A stretch of 64,000 nt of DNA from Achromobacter aloeverae (GCF_004121055.1 NZ_PYAL01000003.1:62001-126000); one strand, 5' to 3'; counted from the first letter of the stretch, positions 17,800 to 27,022 are shown. A program made the numbers and translations. Notes: a model not told the origin generated them from the sequence alone.

Positions 17800-19095
17800 A
17801 TGCGACGCACCGTATTGAAAAGCCTGGCCGCCATGATCGCCGGCGCCTTCCTGTCCCTGCCTGCCCACGCCCAGAACAAGCCGGTCGAGGTGGAGTTCTA
17901 CTACCCGGTCGCCGTGGGCGGTCCCATTACCAAGATCATCGACACCATGGTGTCGGATTTCGAAAAGGAAAACGCCGGCATCAAGATCAAGCCGGTATAT
18001 GCCGGCTCGTACCAGGACTCCATCGCCAAGGCGCTGACCGCGCTCAAGGGCGGCAACCCGCCGCAGCTGGCCGTGCTGTTGTCGACCGACATGTTCACGC
18101 TCATCGACGAAGACGCCATCGTTCCCATCGACGGCCTGGCCAAGGACGACGCCGGCAAGAAGTGGCTGGGCGGTTTCTACGATGCGTTCATGCAGAACAG
18201 CCGCACCGGCGGCCATGTCTGGGGCGTGCCCTTCCAGCGCTCCACCATCGTCATGTACTACAACAAGGCGATGTTCAAGGAGGCCGGCCTGGACCCGGAA
18301 CACCCGCCGGCCAACTGGCAGGAACTGGTCGACTTTTCCAAGAAGCTGACCAAGAAGGACGCGGCCGGCAATGTGACGCAATGGGGGCTGGAAATCCCCT
18401 CGGGCGGCAGCTTCGCCTATTGGCTGTTCCAGGCGCTGACCACGCCCAATGACGCCATCCTGATGAACGAAGCCGGCAACCAGGTGATGCTGGACAAGCC
18501 CGCCGTGGTCGAGGCCGCGCAGTTCTGGCGCGACCTGGCCGCCAAGCACGGCGTCATGCCCACCGGCACCATCGACTGGGGCACGACGCCCAAGGACTTC
18601 CTGGAGAAGAAGGCCGCCATCATCTGGACGACCACCGGCAACCTGACCAACATCCGCGCCAACGCCAGCTTCCCCTTCGGCGTGGCGATGATGCCCAAGC
18701 AGAAGCGCGGCGGCAGCCCCACCGGCGGCGGCAACTTCTACATCTTCAAGAGCGCCACGCCCGCGCAGCAGGAAGCCGCGCTGAAGTTCGCGCGCTGGGC
18801 CACGTCGCCGGAACGCGCGGCCGACTGGAGCATCGCCACCGGCTACGTGGCCGTCACGCCCGCCGCCTGGCAGACCGACAAGATGAAGAAGTACGCGCAG
18901 GAGGTGCCCGCCGCGGCGGTGGCGCGCGACCAGTTGGACGTCAGCGTGGCGGAGTTCTCCACGCATGAGAACCAGCGCGTGACCAAGGTGCTGAACGACG
19001 CCTTGCAGGCGGCCCTGACCGGCGCCAAGACGCCGCAGCAGGCGCTGACCGACGCCCAGCGAGAAGCGGACCGCATCCTGCGTTCCTACAAGTAA
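17800..19095 (+). CDS. ugpB: Sugar/glycerophosphodiester-type ABC binding protein, UgpB-like
   Basis: A 431-residue exported binding protein with a signal peptide (about 1-24, cut after PAHA) and a family-1 fold. VEVEFYYPVAVGG, LLSTDMFTLID and PTGGGNFYIFK segments resemble UgpB. It should deliver a glycerophospho-compound or a sugar to the permeases encoded next. The 110-bp gap before it contains no clear terminator. The assignment as UgpB rather than a generic sugar-binding protein depends on the context. Confidence 0.75.
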   Translation: MRRTVLKSLAAMIAGAFLSLPAHAQNKPVEVEFYYPVAVGGPITKIIDTMVSDFEKENAGIKIKPVYAGSYQDSIAKALTALKGGNPPQLAVLLSTDMFTLIDEDAIVPIDGLAKDDAGKKWLGGFYDAFMQNSRTGGHVWGVPFQRSTIVMYYNKAMFKEAGLDPEHPPANWQELVDFSKKLTKKDAAGNVTQWGLEIPSGGSFAYWLFQALTTPNDAILMNEAGNQVMLDKPAVVEAAQFWRDLAAKHGVMPTGTIDWGTTPKDFLEKKAAIIWTTTGNLTNIRANASFPFGVAMMPKQKRGGSPTGGGNFYIFKSATPAQQEAALKFARWATSPERAADWSIATGYVAVTPAAWQTDKMKKYAQEVPAAAVARDQLDVSVAEFSTHENQRVTKVLNDALQAALTGAKTPQQALTDAQREADRILRSYK

Positions 19096-19130
19096 GCCCG
19101 CGGGCCGGCGATCACGGGAGTCCACGGACG

Positions 19131-20006
19131 ATGAACAGGACCTTGAACACGGTCTATGCCTGGCTGCTGTTGCTGCCGGCCATGGTCCTGCTCGTCGCGT
19201 TCACGCACTACCCCGCGCTGGCGACGCTTTGGCACAGCTTCTTTTCCACGCCCAAGGGTCGCCGGCCGGCGGTGTTCGTCGGCCTGGAAAACTACCAGGT
19301 CATGTTGCAGGACCCCGTGTTCTGGCGCGCGCTGGTGAACAACCTGTGGTTCGCATTGGGCACGGTGCCGGTGGCGGTCGGCATCGCCCTGCTCATGGCC
19401 CTGTGGGTCAACCGCGGGTTGGCCGGGCGCGGTTTCCTGCGCATGTCGTATTTCACGCCTACTGTCCTGCCCATGGTGGCCGTGGCCAACATCTGGCTGT
19501 TTTTCTACACGCCGCAATACGGCCTGCTGGCGCAAGCCCTGCAACTGTTCGGCTGGTCCGGTCCGAACTGGCTGGGCAACCGCGAAACGGCGCTGCCCGC
19601 GCTGATGATCGTATCGGTGTGGAAGGAAGCCGGCTTCTTCATGATCTTCTACCTGGCGGCGCTGCAAGGCGTGTCGCCGTCCCTGCGCGAGGCGGCGATG
19701 CTGGAAGGCGCCTCGCGCTGGCAGTATTTCCGCCGCGTGTTGTGGCCGCTGCTCATGCCGACCACGCTGTTCGTCCTGATCAACGCCCTGATCAACGCCT
19801 TCCGCCTGATCGACCATGTGGTGGTGATGACGCATGGCGGCCCGGACAACGCCAGCACGCTGCTGCTGTTCTACATCTACCAGGTCGGCTTCAGCTTCTG
19901 GGACACGGCGTATGCCGCGACGCTGACCGTGGTGTTGCTGGTGGTGCTGGGCGTCATCGCCGCGATCAAGTTCCGCTGGCTGGACAAGAGGACGCACTAT
20001 CAATGA
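19131..20006 (+). CDS. ugpA: ABC transporter permease, UgpA/MalF-type
   Basis: A 291-residue permease with six predicted membrane segments, the first at about residues 8-28. It carries a conserved EAA loop LREAAMLEGASRWQYFRRVLWPLL at about 184-207, diagnostic of the sugar-type permeases. It follows the binding-protein gene by 35 bp and overlaps the partner permease by four bases (ATGA). Confidence 0.82.
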   Translation: MNRTLNTVYAWLLLLPAMVLLVAFTHYPALATLWHSFFSTPKGRRPAVFVGLENYQVMLQDPVFWRALVNNLWFALGTVPVAVGIALLMALWVNRGLAGRGFLRMSYFTPTVLPMVAVANIWLFFYTPQYGLLAQALQLFGWSGPNWLGNRETALPALMIVSVWKEAGFFMIFYLAALQGVSPSLREAAMLEGASRWQYFRRVLWPLLMPTTLFVLINALINAFRLIDHVVVMTHGGPDNASTLLLFYIYQVGFSFWDTAYAATLTVVLLVVLGVIAAIKFRWLDKRTHYQ

Positions 20007-20845
20007 ACGCCGGTGTGAAAGCCCTCGCCCGCGCCCCTCGGCAACCCGGCGCCTGGCTCGATACCCTAGGGGCCTGGCTGCTGGGCATCATCTGGATCCT
20101 GCCCCTGCTGTATGCGGTGTGGGCGGCCGTGCATCCGCCGGCCTACGCGACGCGGTTCGACCTGCTCGCGCCCTGGACGCTGGACAACTTCGTCCGGGCC
20201 TGGGAAGCCGCGCCATTCCCTCGCTATTACCTAAACACCTTCATGCTGGTGACCATGGTGCTGGTCGCGCAGCTGATCCTGTCGACCATGGCCGGCTATG
20301 CCTTCGCGCGCCTGGAATTCCGGGGCCGCGAATGGCTTTTCCTGCTGGTGCTGCTGCAATTGATGGTGATGCCCGATGTCCTCATCGTGGAGAACTATCG
20401 CACCATGAGCTGGCTGGGCGTGCGCGATACGGTGTTCGCCATCGCCTTGCCTTATTTCGCGTCGGCCTTCGGCATTTTCCTGCTGCGCCAGACCTTCAAG
20501 ACCATTCCGCGCGAACTGGAGGAAGCCGCGCGGGTGGAGGGCGCCAGCGCCTTGCAGGTCTTGCTCAAGGTCTACGTGCCGCTCGGCAAGCCGACCTATA
20601 TCGCCTATGGCCTGGTGTCGGTCAGCTACCACTGGAACAACTTCCTGTGGCCCTTGATCATCACCAACTCGGTCGAGGCGCGCCCGTTGACCGTGGGCTT
20701 GCAGGTTTTCTCGTCAACCGACCAGGGCATAGACTGGTCGGTCATCACCGCCGCCACCCTGCTCTCGGCGGCGCCGCTGCTGGTCGCCTTCCTGCTGTTC
20801 CAGCGGCAGTTCGTGCAATCCTTCCTGCGCGCCGGCATACGCTGA
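20003..20845 (+). CDS. ugpE: ABC transporter permease, UgpE/MalG-type
   Basis: This 280-residue partner permease has six membrane segments and the EAA loop LEEAARVEGASALQVLLKVYVPL. The MalG-like C-terminus FQRQFVQSFLRAGIR is the usual end of the second permease in this class. It is the last gene of the block that begins with the LacI-type regulator. The 170-bp gap after it contains two GC-rich hairpins (stems 20877-20884/20904-20911 and 20961-20969/20981-20989) without T-runs. Confidence 0.82.
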   Translation: MNAGVKALARAPRQPGAWLDTLGAWLLGIIWILPLLYAVWAAVHPPAYATRFDLLAPWTLDNFVRAWEAAPFPRYYLNTFMLVTMVLVAQLILSTMAGYAFARLEFRGREWLFLLVLLQLMVMPDVLIVENYRTMSWLGVRDTVFAIALPYFASAFGIFLLRQTFKTIPRELEEAARVEGASALQVLLKVYVPLGKPTYIAYGLVSVSYHWNNFLWPLIITNSVEARPLTVGLQVFSSTDQGIDWSVITAATLLSAAPLLVAFLLFQRQFVQSFLRAGIR

Positions 20846-21015
20846 ACCTGCCGCCCGGCAGCGCGGGCCATGCAAAGGGGCCGCGGCCGCGGATAAAGCG
20901 GCAGCGGCCCCTGCGCCATCCCGGCCGCGCGGGATCGATCCGCGCGGGGGACGAGAGCCCGGCACGGCCCCGGTCGAGGAGGCCGTGCCAGGAAAAGGAC
21001 TTCGGGAAATCCGTG

Positions 21016-22731
21016 TCAGGCCGATACGGCCTCGTCGGCCGGAACCTCGACCTGGCCCGGATTGGCGGCCATGTGGCGGTTCACCGCGCTGAGCAGCGCG
21101 TGGAAGGACGCGGTGACGATATCGCGGTCGATGCCGACGCCGAAACCCGTCGGCGCATCGCCCACGCGCACTTCCACGTAGCTGGCGGCGCGCGTATCGG
21201 CGCCCGCGCCTATGGCGTGCTCGTGGTAGTCCATGACCTTGACCGGCAGGCCCAGCGCGGCCACGAACGCGGAGATCGCGCCATTGCCCTCGCCGACGAT
21301 GGTGCGGCGCTCGCCGTTCACCTCGACGTCTGCCTCGACCCGGAAATCACGGCCTTCGCCCGCGGCGGGATCGCCCACGATGCGGTGGCGGATCAGCTTC
21401 CAGGGGGTGTGCAGTTCCAGGTACTCCTGCTTGAAGATGCCGTAGACGGCATCGGCGGTGACTTCGCTGCCCGTTTCATCCGTGACACGCTGGATGGCGC
21501 GGCTGAATTCGATTTGCAGGCGGCGCGGCAGGGCCAGGCCGTGTTCCTGTTCGAGCAGGTAGGACACGCCGCCCTTGCCCGACTGGCTGTTCACGCGGAT
21601 GACCGCGTCATAGCTGCGGCCGAGATCGGCCGGGTCGATGGGCAGGTAGGGCACTTCCCAGACGGCGTCGGCCTGCTGTTGCGCGAAGCCCTTCTTGATG
21701 GCGTCCTGGTGCGAGCCGGAGAACGCGGTGAAGACCAGGTCGCCGGCATAGGGATGGCGCGGGTGCACGGGCAACTGGTTGCAGTACTCGGCGCAACGGC
21801 GCACTTCGTCGATGTCCGAGAAGTCCAGGCCGGGGTGCACGCCCTGCGTGTAGAGGTTCAATGCCAGGGTCACCAGGTCCACGTTGCCGGTGCGTTCGCC
21901 GCTGCCGAACAGGCAGCCTTCGATGCGGTCGGCGCCGGCCATGACGGCGAACTCGGCGGCCGCCACGGCGGTGCCGCGGTCATTGTGCGGGTGCACGCTC
22001 AGCACGATGCTGTCGCGGCGAGCGAGGTTCTTGTGCATCCACTCGATCTGGTCGGCGTACAGGTTGGGCGAAGTCGCTTCGATGGTGGCCGGCAGGTTGA
22101 GGATCATCTTGTTGTCCGGCGTCGGCTGCCAGATGTCGGCGACGGCGTTGGACACCTCCAGCGCGAATTCCGGCTCGGTGGTGCTGAAGACTTCCGGCGA
22201 GTACTCGTAGCCCCATTGCGTCTGCGGGTACTTCGCCATCGCCTGCTTGACCAGGGCGGTGCCGGTGGTCGCGATGCCCTTGATCTGTTCGCGCGTCATG
22301 TTGAACACGACTTTACGGAAGGCCGGCGCAACGGCGTTGTACAGGTGGATGATGGCGCGATGGGCGCCGGCGGCCGCTTCGGCGGTGCGCGTGATCAGGT
22401 CCTCGCGGGACTGCGTCAGCACGATGATGGTGACGTCCCGCGGGATGCGCTTTTCGTCGATCAGCTTGCGCACGAAATCGAAGTCGGTCTGCGACGCCGA
22501 TGGGAAGCCGACCTCGATTTCCTTGAAGCCGATCTTCACCAGCTGTTCGAAGAAACGCACCTTGCGCTCCACGCTCATCGGCTCGATCAGGGACTGGTTG
22601 CCGTCGCGCAGGTCGGTACTCATCCAGATCGGCGGCTGCGTGATACGGCGGCTGGGCCAGGTGCGTTCGGAGAAATCCTTGGCGAACGGGACGAAGGGTA
22701 CGTACTTGGTGGCGGGGTTGGCGAGCATCAT
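21016..22731 (-). CDS. leuA: 2-isopropylmalate synthase
   Basis: A 571-residue long-form (LeuA2-type) enzyme. The HMGL-like catalytic barrel starts with [11 protein letters not shown], which holds a metal-binding aspartate, and includes [11 protein letters not shown] with the HxH metal ligands. A C-terminal LeuA dimer domain (about 430-571) provides leucine feedback inhibition. It condenses acetyl-CoA with 2-oxoisovalerate, the first committed step of leucine synthesis. The start is the first ATG of ATGATG at 22731, supported by AAGGTG; an upstream extension to 22842 is unlikely. A leader peptide with rare leucine codons precedes it. Confidence 0.95.
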   Translation of the reverse strand: MMLANPATKYVPFVPFAKDFSERTWPSRRITQPPIWMSTDLRDGNQSLIEPMSVERKVRFFEQLVKIGFKEIEVGFPSASQTDFDFVRKLIDEKRIPRDVTIIVLTQSREDLITRTAEAAAGAHRAIIHLYNAVAPAFRKVVFNMTREQIKGIATTGTALVKQAMAKYPQTQWGYEYSPEVFSTTEPEFALEVSNAVADIWQPTPDNKMILNLPATIEATSPNLYADQIEWMHKNLARRDSIVLSVHPHNDRGTAVAAAEFAVMAGADRIEGCLFGSGERTGNVDLVTLALNLYTQGVHPGLDFSDIDEVRRCAEYCNQLPVHPRHPYAGDLVFTAFSGSHQDAIKKGFAQQQADAVWEVPYLPIDPADLGRSYDAVIRVNSQSGKGGVSYLLEQEHGLALPRRLQIEFSRAIQRVTDETGSEVTADAVYGIFKQEYLELHTPWKLIRHRIVGDPAAGEGRDFRVEADVEVNGERRTIVGEGNGAISAFVAALGLPVKVMDYHEHAIGAGADTRAASYVEVRVGDAPTGFGVGIDRDIVTASFHALLSAVNRHMAANPGQVEVPADEAVSA

Positions 22732-22918
22732 GGTCAGGGCACCTTTGCGGGTGGTCGCGGTTCGCGGCGCTGCCGGATCGGTGCTCGGGCCACGGCATGG
22801 GGCGGCCTGCATGAGCTTCCTGGACGGCGGCGCCGGTATCAACCGGCGAATACTAAAGACGAAAAAAGACGAGGAGAAGACGTGGTGGCGCGTGGGGCTG
22901 CCGAACTGCCACGGGACG
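22732..22918 (-). promoter_or_regulatory. leuA leader RNA, probable attenuator
   Basis: The 187-nt stretch between the leader stop and the leuA start can form alternative structures. GGUUGCCG at the end of the leader ORF (plus coordinates 22926-22933) can pair over eight positions, one a G-U wobble, with CGGCAGCC at 22896-22903. That second segment also lies in a CGUGG/CCACG hairpin. A run of six U follows at 22867-22862. No classical stem directly abuts the U-run, so the terminating structure is uncertain. Confidence 0.5.
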
Positions 22919-23110
22919 CTAGGCCCGGCAACCGATCGATAGGTTTAGCGCTAGCGATAGCGCGCGCACGGCCAGTAGATTGCCGCGGGCGGACTGGGGG
23001 GCCGACACAGCCGCAAGGCTGGTGGTCAGGGAGGAATCAGCGCGCAGGCCGACCGCCGGGGCGCTGTTGCGTCCGGTAGTCATCGCGAAGGAAGTGCGCG
23101 TGTAGGCCAT
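22919..23110 (-). CDS. Probable leu leader peptide (leucine attenuation)
   Basis: This 63-codon ORF ends ...[20 protein letters not shown]. The six leucines in that tail are coded CTA, CTG, CTA, CTA, CTA, CTA. CTA is very rare in a genome where CTG dominates, and clustered rare leucine codons just before a structured region upstream of leuA are the hallmark of a leader peptide. The ATG at 23110 and an internal ATG at 23083 are both possible starts and neither has a good ribosome site. The N-terminal part may therefore not be translated as drawn. A TTGACT hexamer lies 27 bp upstream. Confidence 0.7.
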   Translation of the reverse strand: MAYTRTSFAMTTGRNSAPAVGLRADSSLTTSLAAVSAPQSARGNLLAVRALSLALNLSIGCRA

Positions 23111-23177
23111 GGCTGATCAATGAGGTAAGCCGTTAGTCAAACATAAAATCAGGCCGGGCGCAAGTCCGCCTGATCGC

Positions 23178-23777
23178 TCAGCGTGCCCCGACGCCGTCGA
23201 GGAACAAACCGGCCAAGTGCGCGATGCGCGATTTCGACGCGTCGCCTTGCTCGGCGGCGAGGGAGATCGCCATGACTACGCATAGCAGATCCTCGGGGGA
23301 CACGTCTTTGCGCACGGAGCCCGCATCCTGCGCACGCTGGAGCAATCGGCGCCCTTCTTCGGTCCCCGCGAGGCAGCCGGGCGTGCCGGACTGCAGCACC
23401 GCCCCCAGCAATACGGCCAGGCCACGATAGTGGCTGGCGTGCGCGGCGAGTTCTTCGATGAAGAGGCGCAAGGAAACGTCCGGTTCCAGCGTGTCGTCTC
23501 GCGCACGGCTTGCCTCGGCGAGCGCCAGGAGGCGCTCATCGCTTATCGCGGCGAGCAGCGCATCGCGCGTGGGGAAGCGGCGGTAGAGCGTCCCGATGCC
23601 CACCTTGGCGCGCTTTGCGATCTCGTCGAGGGAGGCATCCGCGCCGCGTTCCAGGAACACTTCGTTCGCCGCCGCGAGGATGCGCTGGCGGTTACGCGCG
23701 GCGTCGGCGCGTAAGGGGGCTTCGGGGGCTTCGGGTGCCTCGGGCGCTTCGTCGGCGACAGGAGATTTGTTTTTCAT
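23178..23777 (-). CDS. TetR-family repressor
   Basis: A 199-residue regulator with an N-terminal TetR helix-turn-helix (RILAAANEVFLERGADASLDEIAKRAKVGIGTLYRRFPTRDALL) and an all-helical ligand domain. A low-complexity run of EAP repeats precedes the DNA-binding domain. The ATG at 23777 (MKNKSP) is preferred. An upstream ATG at 23813 would lie inside a probable operator. It is divergent from a short-chain dehydrogenase, the usual layout for a repressor and its target. Confidence 0.88.
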   Translation of the reverse strand: MKNKSPVADEAPEAPEAPEAPLRADAARNRQRILAAANEVFLERGADASLDEIAKRAKVGIGTLYRRFPTRDALLAAISDERLLALAEASRARDDTLEPDVSLRLFIEELAAHASHYRGLAVLLGAVLQSGTPGCLAGTEEGRRLLQRAQDAGSVRKDVSPEDLLCVVMAISLAAEQGDASKSRIAHLAGLFLDGVGAR

Positions 23778-23798
23778 TTTCGTCTTTGCTTGATAAGC

Positions 23799-23839
23799 GG
23801 AGTATTGCTCCATATACTAAGTGGAGCAATTCTCCACTT
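23799..23839. promoter_or_regulatory. Two adjacent inverted repeats between tetR and the SDR gene
   Basis: GGAGTATTGCTCC at 23799-23811 and AAGTGGAGCAATTCTCCACTT at 23819-23839 (described as AAGTGGAG, a 5-bp centre, CTCCACTT) share the pattern GGAG-N5-CTCC. They are centred 24 bp apart. They occupy the divergent promoter region, as expected for TetR operators. Confidence 0.65.
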
Positions 23840-23853
23840 TTAAGAGGGCACGT

Positions 23854-24603
23854 ATGGCAAAGCGATTTGAAGGCAAGGTTGTGGCGATCACCGGCGGCAG
23901 CGAGGGCATCGGCCTAGCGACCGCCAAGCTGTTCGCCGCCGAAGGCGCGCAGGTTTATGTCACCGGCCGCAGGCAGGATCGGCTGGACGAGGCCGTGCGG
24001 GAGATCGGCGGCGGTGCCGTTGGCGTGCAGGGAGATGCGTCGAATCTCGCCGACCTCGACCGGCTCTATGCACGCATCGAGCACGACCACGGCAAGCTCG
24101 ATGTGGTTTTCGCCAACGCCGGCATTGGCGAGATCGAGCCCCGCCCGCTGGGCACGATTACCGAGGAAAGCTTCGACCTCCTTTTCGGCCTGAACGTGCG
24201 CGGGCTGCTGTTCACTGTACAAAAGGCGCTGCCGCTGATGGCGGCGGGCAGCACGGTCATCCTCAACGGCTCGGTTGCCGGCAGTAAAGGCTTTGCCGGC
24301 CAGTCGCTATACAACGCCAGCAAGGCGGCGGTGCGCTCCTTCGCGCGCACCTGGACGGCGGATCTGAAAGATCGCGGCATCCGCGTGAACGTCGTCGCGC
24401 CGGGCGGCACGGAAACGCGCCTGATGCGTGGCTATCTGGAAGCGCATCCTGGCTTCGAAGACATGCTGAGGCAGGCCATCCCGCTTGAGCGTTTGGGCGT
24501 GCCGGAGGAGATCGGGCGCGCCGTGCTGTTCCTCGCTTCCAGCGAAAGCAGCTACATCGCAGGCGTGGAACTCCACGTGGACGGCGGCTCGATCGCTGTT
24601 TAA
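23854..24603 (+). CDS. Short-chain dehydrogenase/reductase (SDR)
   Basis: A 249-residue classical SDR. The nucleotide-binding motif is TGGSEGIG, with NAG in FANAGIGE, and the catalytic Ser-Tyr-Lys are in LNGSVAGSKGF and the YNASK motif (LYNASKAAVRSF). An APGGTETRLM segment and a C-terminal IAGVELHVDGGS end follow. The basic residue after the first strand (GRRQDR) suggests NADP(H). The ATG at 23854 has AGAGGG upstream. Substrate unknown. Probably repressed by the divergent TetR protein until an inducer appears. Confidence 0.88.
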   Translation: MAKRFEGKVVAITGGSEGIGLATAKLFAAEGAQVYVTGRRQDRLDEAVREIGGGAVGVQGDASNLADLDRLYARIEHDHGKLDVVFANAGIGEIEPRPLGTITEESFDLLFGLNVRGLLFTVQKALPLMAAGSTVILNGSVAGSKGFAGQSLYNASKAAVRSFARTWTADLKDRGIRVNVVAPGGTETRLMRGYLEAHPGFEDMLRQAIPLERLGVPEEIGRAVLFLASSESSYIAGVELHVDGGSIAV

Positions 24604-24675
24604 GCCTCGATCTCGCGGCGTTTCCCTGGATGGATGCTGGCGCGTAGGCGTAAGCCATACTGTCGCGGCATGGAA

Positions 24676-24704
24676 AAAGCCCCGGCGCGATGCGCCGGGG
24701 CTTT
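24676..24704. terminator. Bidirectional rho-independent terminator
   Basis: AAAGCCCCGGCGC at 24676-24688 pairs perfectly with GCGCCGGGGCTTT at 24692-24704 around a 3-nt loop, with A and T runs on the two sides. It lies between the convergent SDR gene and the membrane-protein gene and can serve both. Confidence 0.85.
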
Positions 24705-24838
24705 GGCGCGATGTCGCGCAGCCACCGCGTGAGCGTTCGCTCCGTCGGCAGTATTTTCGGGCGCGTCGGCATCAACTGCCGGCAAGGCGGCAGACGATTT
24801 CCCCGCCGTCGTCAGCGTCTTGCTGGACGCCGTGCCGC

Positions 24839-25537
24839 CTATTTCGCCGGTCCGATGCGGGGTTCGACCTGGCGGTCGCGCGGCAGGCGGTCGTCCAGCA
24901 CAGGATCCTGGCGCTCGGCGGCGCGGTAGTCGCGCGCGCCCGTGCGGGGCGCCCGGTCCCCCAGGACCGGCACATCCGCGCGTTGCGGCGTCGGGCCGGC
25001 GCCGGGCAAGGGCGGCAGCCCCAGCAGGGCCTCCTGTTCGCGCACCATGGCAATCTTCTCGATACGCCCGCTGCGCGTCTCGCTGAGGACGCGTTGCAGA
25101 TCGCCAACGGTAAAGGGTTCTTCCCGGCCGCCCCAGCACCAGCGCACCACGTCGACGGTCTCGTCGGAAAGCTGCGGCACCAGGTCGGCGAAAGTGTCGG
25201 CCGGCACCACGCGGGCACGGCCGGCGTAGATATTGCCCCGCAGCCAGCCGCGCACGACGAAAAAGACGATCAGCAGCCAGATCGCCGCCACGCCCCACCA
25301 CAAATAGGGGTTGATCCGGTTCAACAAGTCTATGCTTTGCTGCCCCAGCGGCTGCAGGGCCCCATAATTGATGGTCTTGCCGAAGTCGGTGATCTGGCCG
25401 GCCCCATAGAGCCAGATGGCGGCTGCCACTATGATGACGATGGCCCGGAGCACCAGGCGGGGGGAAGCCAGTCTGAGCAAGGTCTGACGGATCAGACGGC
25501 AGTCCTGACGGATGCGATCGGGCGAGGTCGGATTCAT
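24839..25537 (-). CDS. Hypothetical inner-membrane protein, DUF4129-like C-terminus
   Basis: A 232-residue protein with two hydrophobic segments (about residues 27-46 and 75-95), so both termini are on the same side. A C-terminal soluble part includes a short ERQDPVLDDRLPRD region rich in charged residues. I do not recognise it with certainty; the arrangement of two helices and a distal charged domain is reminiscent of DUF4129-type proteins. It is divergent from rpoN with only 63 bp between starts, so their promoters must be very close or overlap. Confidence 0.6.
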   Translation of the reverse strand: MNPTSPDRIRQDCRLIRQTLLRLASPRLVLRAIVIIVAAAIWLYGAGQITDFGKTINYGALQPLGQQSIDLLNRINPYLWWGVAAIWLLIVFFVVRGWLRGNIYAGRARVVPADTFADLVPQLSDETVDVVRWCWGGREEPFTVGDLQRVLSETRSGRIEKIAMVREQEALLGLPPLPGAGPTPQRADVPVLGDRAPRTGARDYRAAERQDPVLDDRLPRDRQVEPRIGPAK

Positions 25538-25600
25538 GCAAAATATTGTACCTATGAGTCCGCACCTATTTATCGCACGGCATCGCCTAGAAACATTTTT

Positions 25601-27022
25601 ATGACGCGGCACAGCCTCGAACTTCGCCCCGGTCAGCATTTGACGCTGACACCGCAACTGCAGCAGTCCATCCGGATGCTGCAATTGTCGACGCTCGACC
25701 TGGAAGCCGAGATTTCCCAGGCCCTGGCGGAGAACCCCTTGCTGGAGCGGGATGAGGACCTGCGGCCGGACGAGACCGATCCCAATCGCGAGGCCTCGGC
25801 CCAGGACGATGATCCCGCGCCCGACCGCGAGACGCCGCTGGACGAAATGCCCGGCTCGAAGGGCGTGTACAACGACGAGGACAGCGACCTGCCCGAGGCG
25901 GCACGGCCGGACACGCTGCGCGAGCACCTGCTCGGCCAGCTGGCCTTGACGCGAGCCAGCGCGCGCGATGTCGCCTTGACGGCATTGTTGATCGACGAAC
26001 TCGACGAGAACGGCTATCTCGGTTCCCCGCTGGAGGAAATCCTGCAATGGCTGCCGCCGGAGGCCGAAGCCGATCTCGATGAATTGCGCGCCGCGCAGCG
26101 GCTTTTGCAGTCTTTCGACCCGCCCGGCATCGGCGCCCGCGATATGGCGGAATGCCTGGCGCTGCAACTGCGTCATCCCGACATCACCCGCCTGCCGGAG
26201 GCCGCCGGCCCGGCCGTGCTGGCCTGTGCCCGGGAAATCTGCGCCCACCATCTGCCGCTGCTGGCGGCCGGCAATCCGGCGCGCCTGCGCGAAGCCCTGC
26301 ATTGCGACGACGCAACGCTGCGCGCCGCGCGCGCGCTCATCCTCAAGCTCGACCCGCGGCCGGGCCGGGCATGGACGGTGGGGGCGGCGGATTACGCCGT
26401 GCCCGACGTCATCGTCCGCAAGACGCGCAAGGGCTGGCATGTGGTGCTGAACAGCGCCGCCATGCCGCGCCTGCGGATCAACGGCCTGTATGCCCAGATG
26501 CTGGGCAACCAGCGCGAATCGAACCATGCCGGCCTGCACGCCCAGTTGCAACAGGCGCGCTGGATGATACGCAACGTCGAACAGCGCTTCGACACCATCC
26601 TGCGCGTATCCCAGGCCATCGTGAACCACCAGGCGGCCTTCTTCAGCCAGGGGCCGTCCGCGATGCGCCCCTTGATACTGAAGGACATCGCCGGCGAATT
26701 GGGCCTGCACGAATCGACCATTTCGCGGGCGACGACGCAGAAATTCATGCTGACGCCCTTCGGCACGCTGGAGCTCAAGCATTTCTTCGGCGCCGGCGTC
26801 GCGACGGAGACAGGCGACTCGGCGTCCGCCACCGCGGTCCAGGCCCATATCCGCCGGATGGTATCCGAGGAGAACCGGGCCAAGCCGCTGTCGGACAACC
26901 AGCTCATGCAGAAACTGGCTGAAGAAGGCATCGTCATTGCGCGCCGTACCGTGGCCAAGTACCGCGAAGCCCTGCGCATCGCACCGGCGGCGGTGCGCAA
27001 GGCCCAGGCCGCGCTGGGCTAG
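25601..27022 (+). CDS. rpoN: RNA polymerase sigma-54 factor
   Basis: A 473-residue sigma-54. The N-terminal activator-interacting region is Q/L-rich (LTPQLQQSIRMLQLSTLDLEAEI, about 17-39), followed by an acidic linker (about 45-95) and the core-binding domain. The C-terminal RpoN box ARRTVAKYREAL recognises the -24 element. It binds -24/-12 promoters and needs an AAA+ activator. No hpf/ptsN partner genes follow; bfd is next, and the hpf-like neighbour usual in many proteobacteria is absent. The ATG at 25601 gives a normal N-terminus. Confidence 0.95.
   Translation: MTRHSLELRPGQHLTLTPQLQQSIRMLQLSTLDLEAEISQALAENPLLERDEDLRPDETDPNREASAQDDDPAPDRETPLDEMPGSKGVYNDEDSDLPEAARPDTLREHLLGQLALTRASARDVALTALLIDELDENGYLGSPLEEILQWLPPEAEADLDELRAAQRLLQSFDPPGIGARDMAECLALQLRHPDITRLPEAAGPAVLACAREICAHHLPLLAAGNPARLREALHCDDATLRAARALILKLDPRPGRAWTVGAADYAVPDVIVRKTRKGWHVVLNSAAMPRLRINGLYAQMLGNQRESNHAGLHAQLQQARWMIRNVEQRFDTILRVSQAIVNHQAAFFSQGPSAMRPLILKDIAGELGLHESTISRATTQKFMLTPFGTLELKHFFGAGVATETGDSASATAVQAHIRRMVSEENRAKPLSDNQLMQKLAEEGIVIARRTVAKYREALRIAPAAVRKAQAALG

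Noticed and set aside
20961-20989. Terminator of leuA or ugpE (9-bp perfect stem GGCACGGCC/GGCCGTGCC)
   Set aside because: A clear hairpin but without a T-run on either side; kept only as a note under ugpE.
22846-22860. Hairpin CGCCGG/CCGGCG as the leu terminator
   Set aside because: On the minus strand no T-run follows it; it lies after the U-run rather than before it, so it cannot be the usual attenuator terminator.
20119-23079. A very long plus-strand open frame (986 codons) across leuA
   Set aside because: It is antisense to leuA and reads Arg/Ala/His-rich sequence without family resemblance; the open frame is a by-product of high GC.
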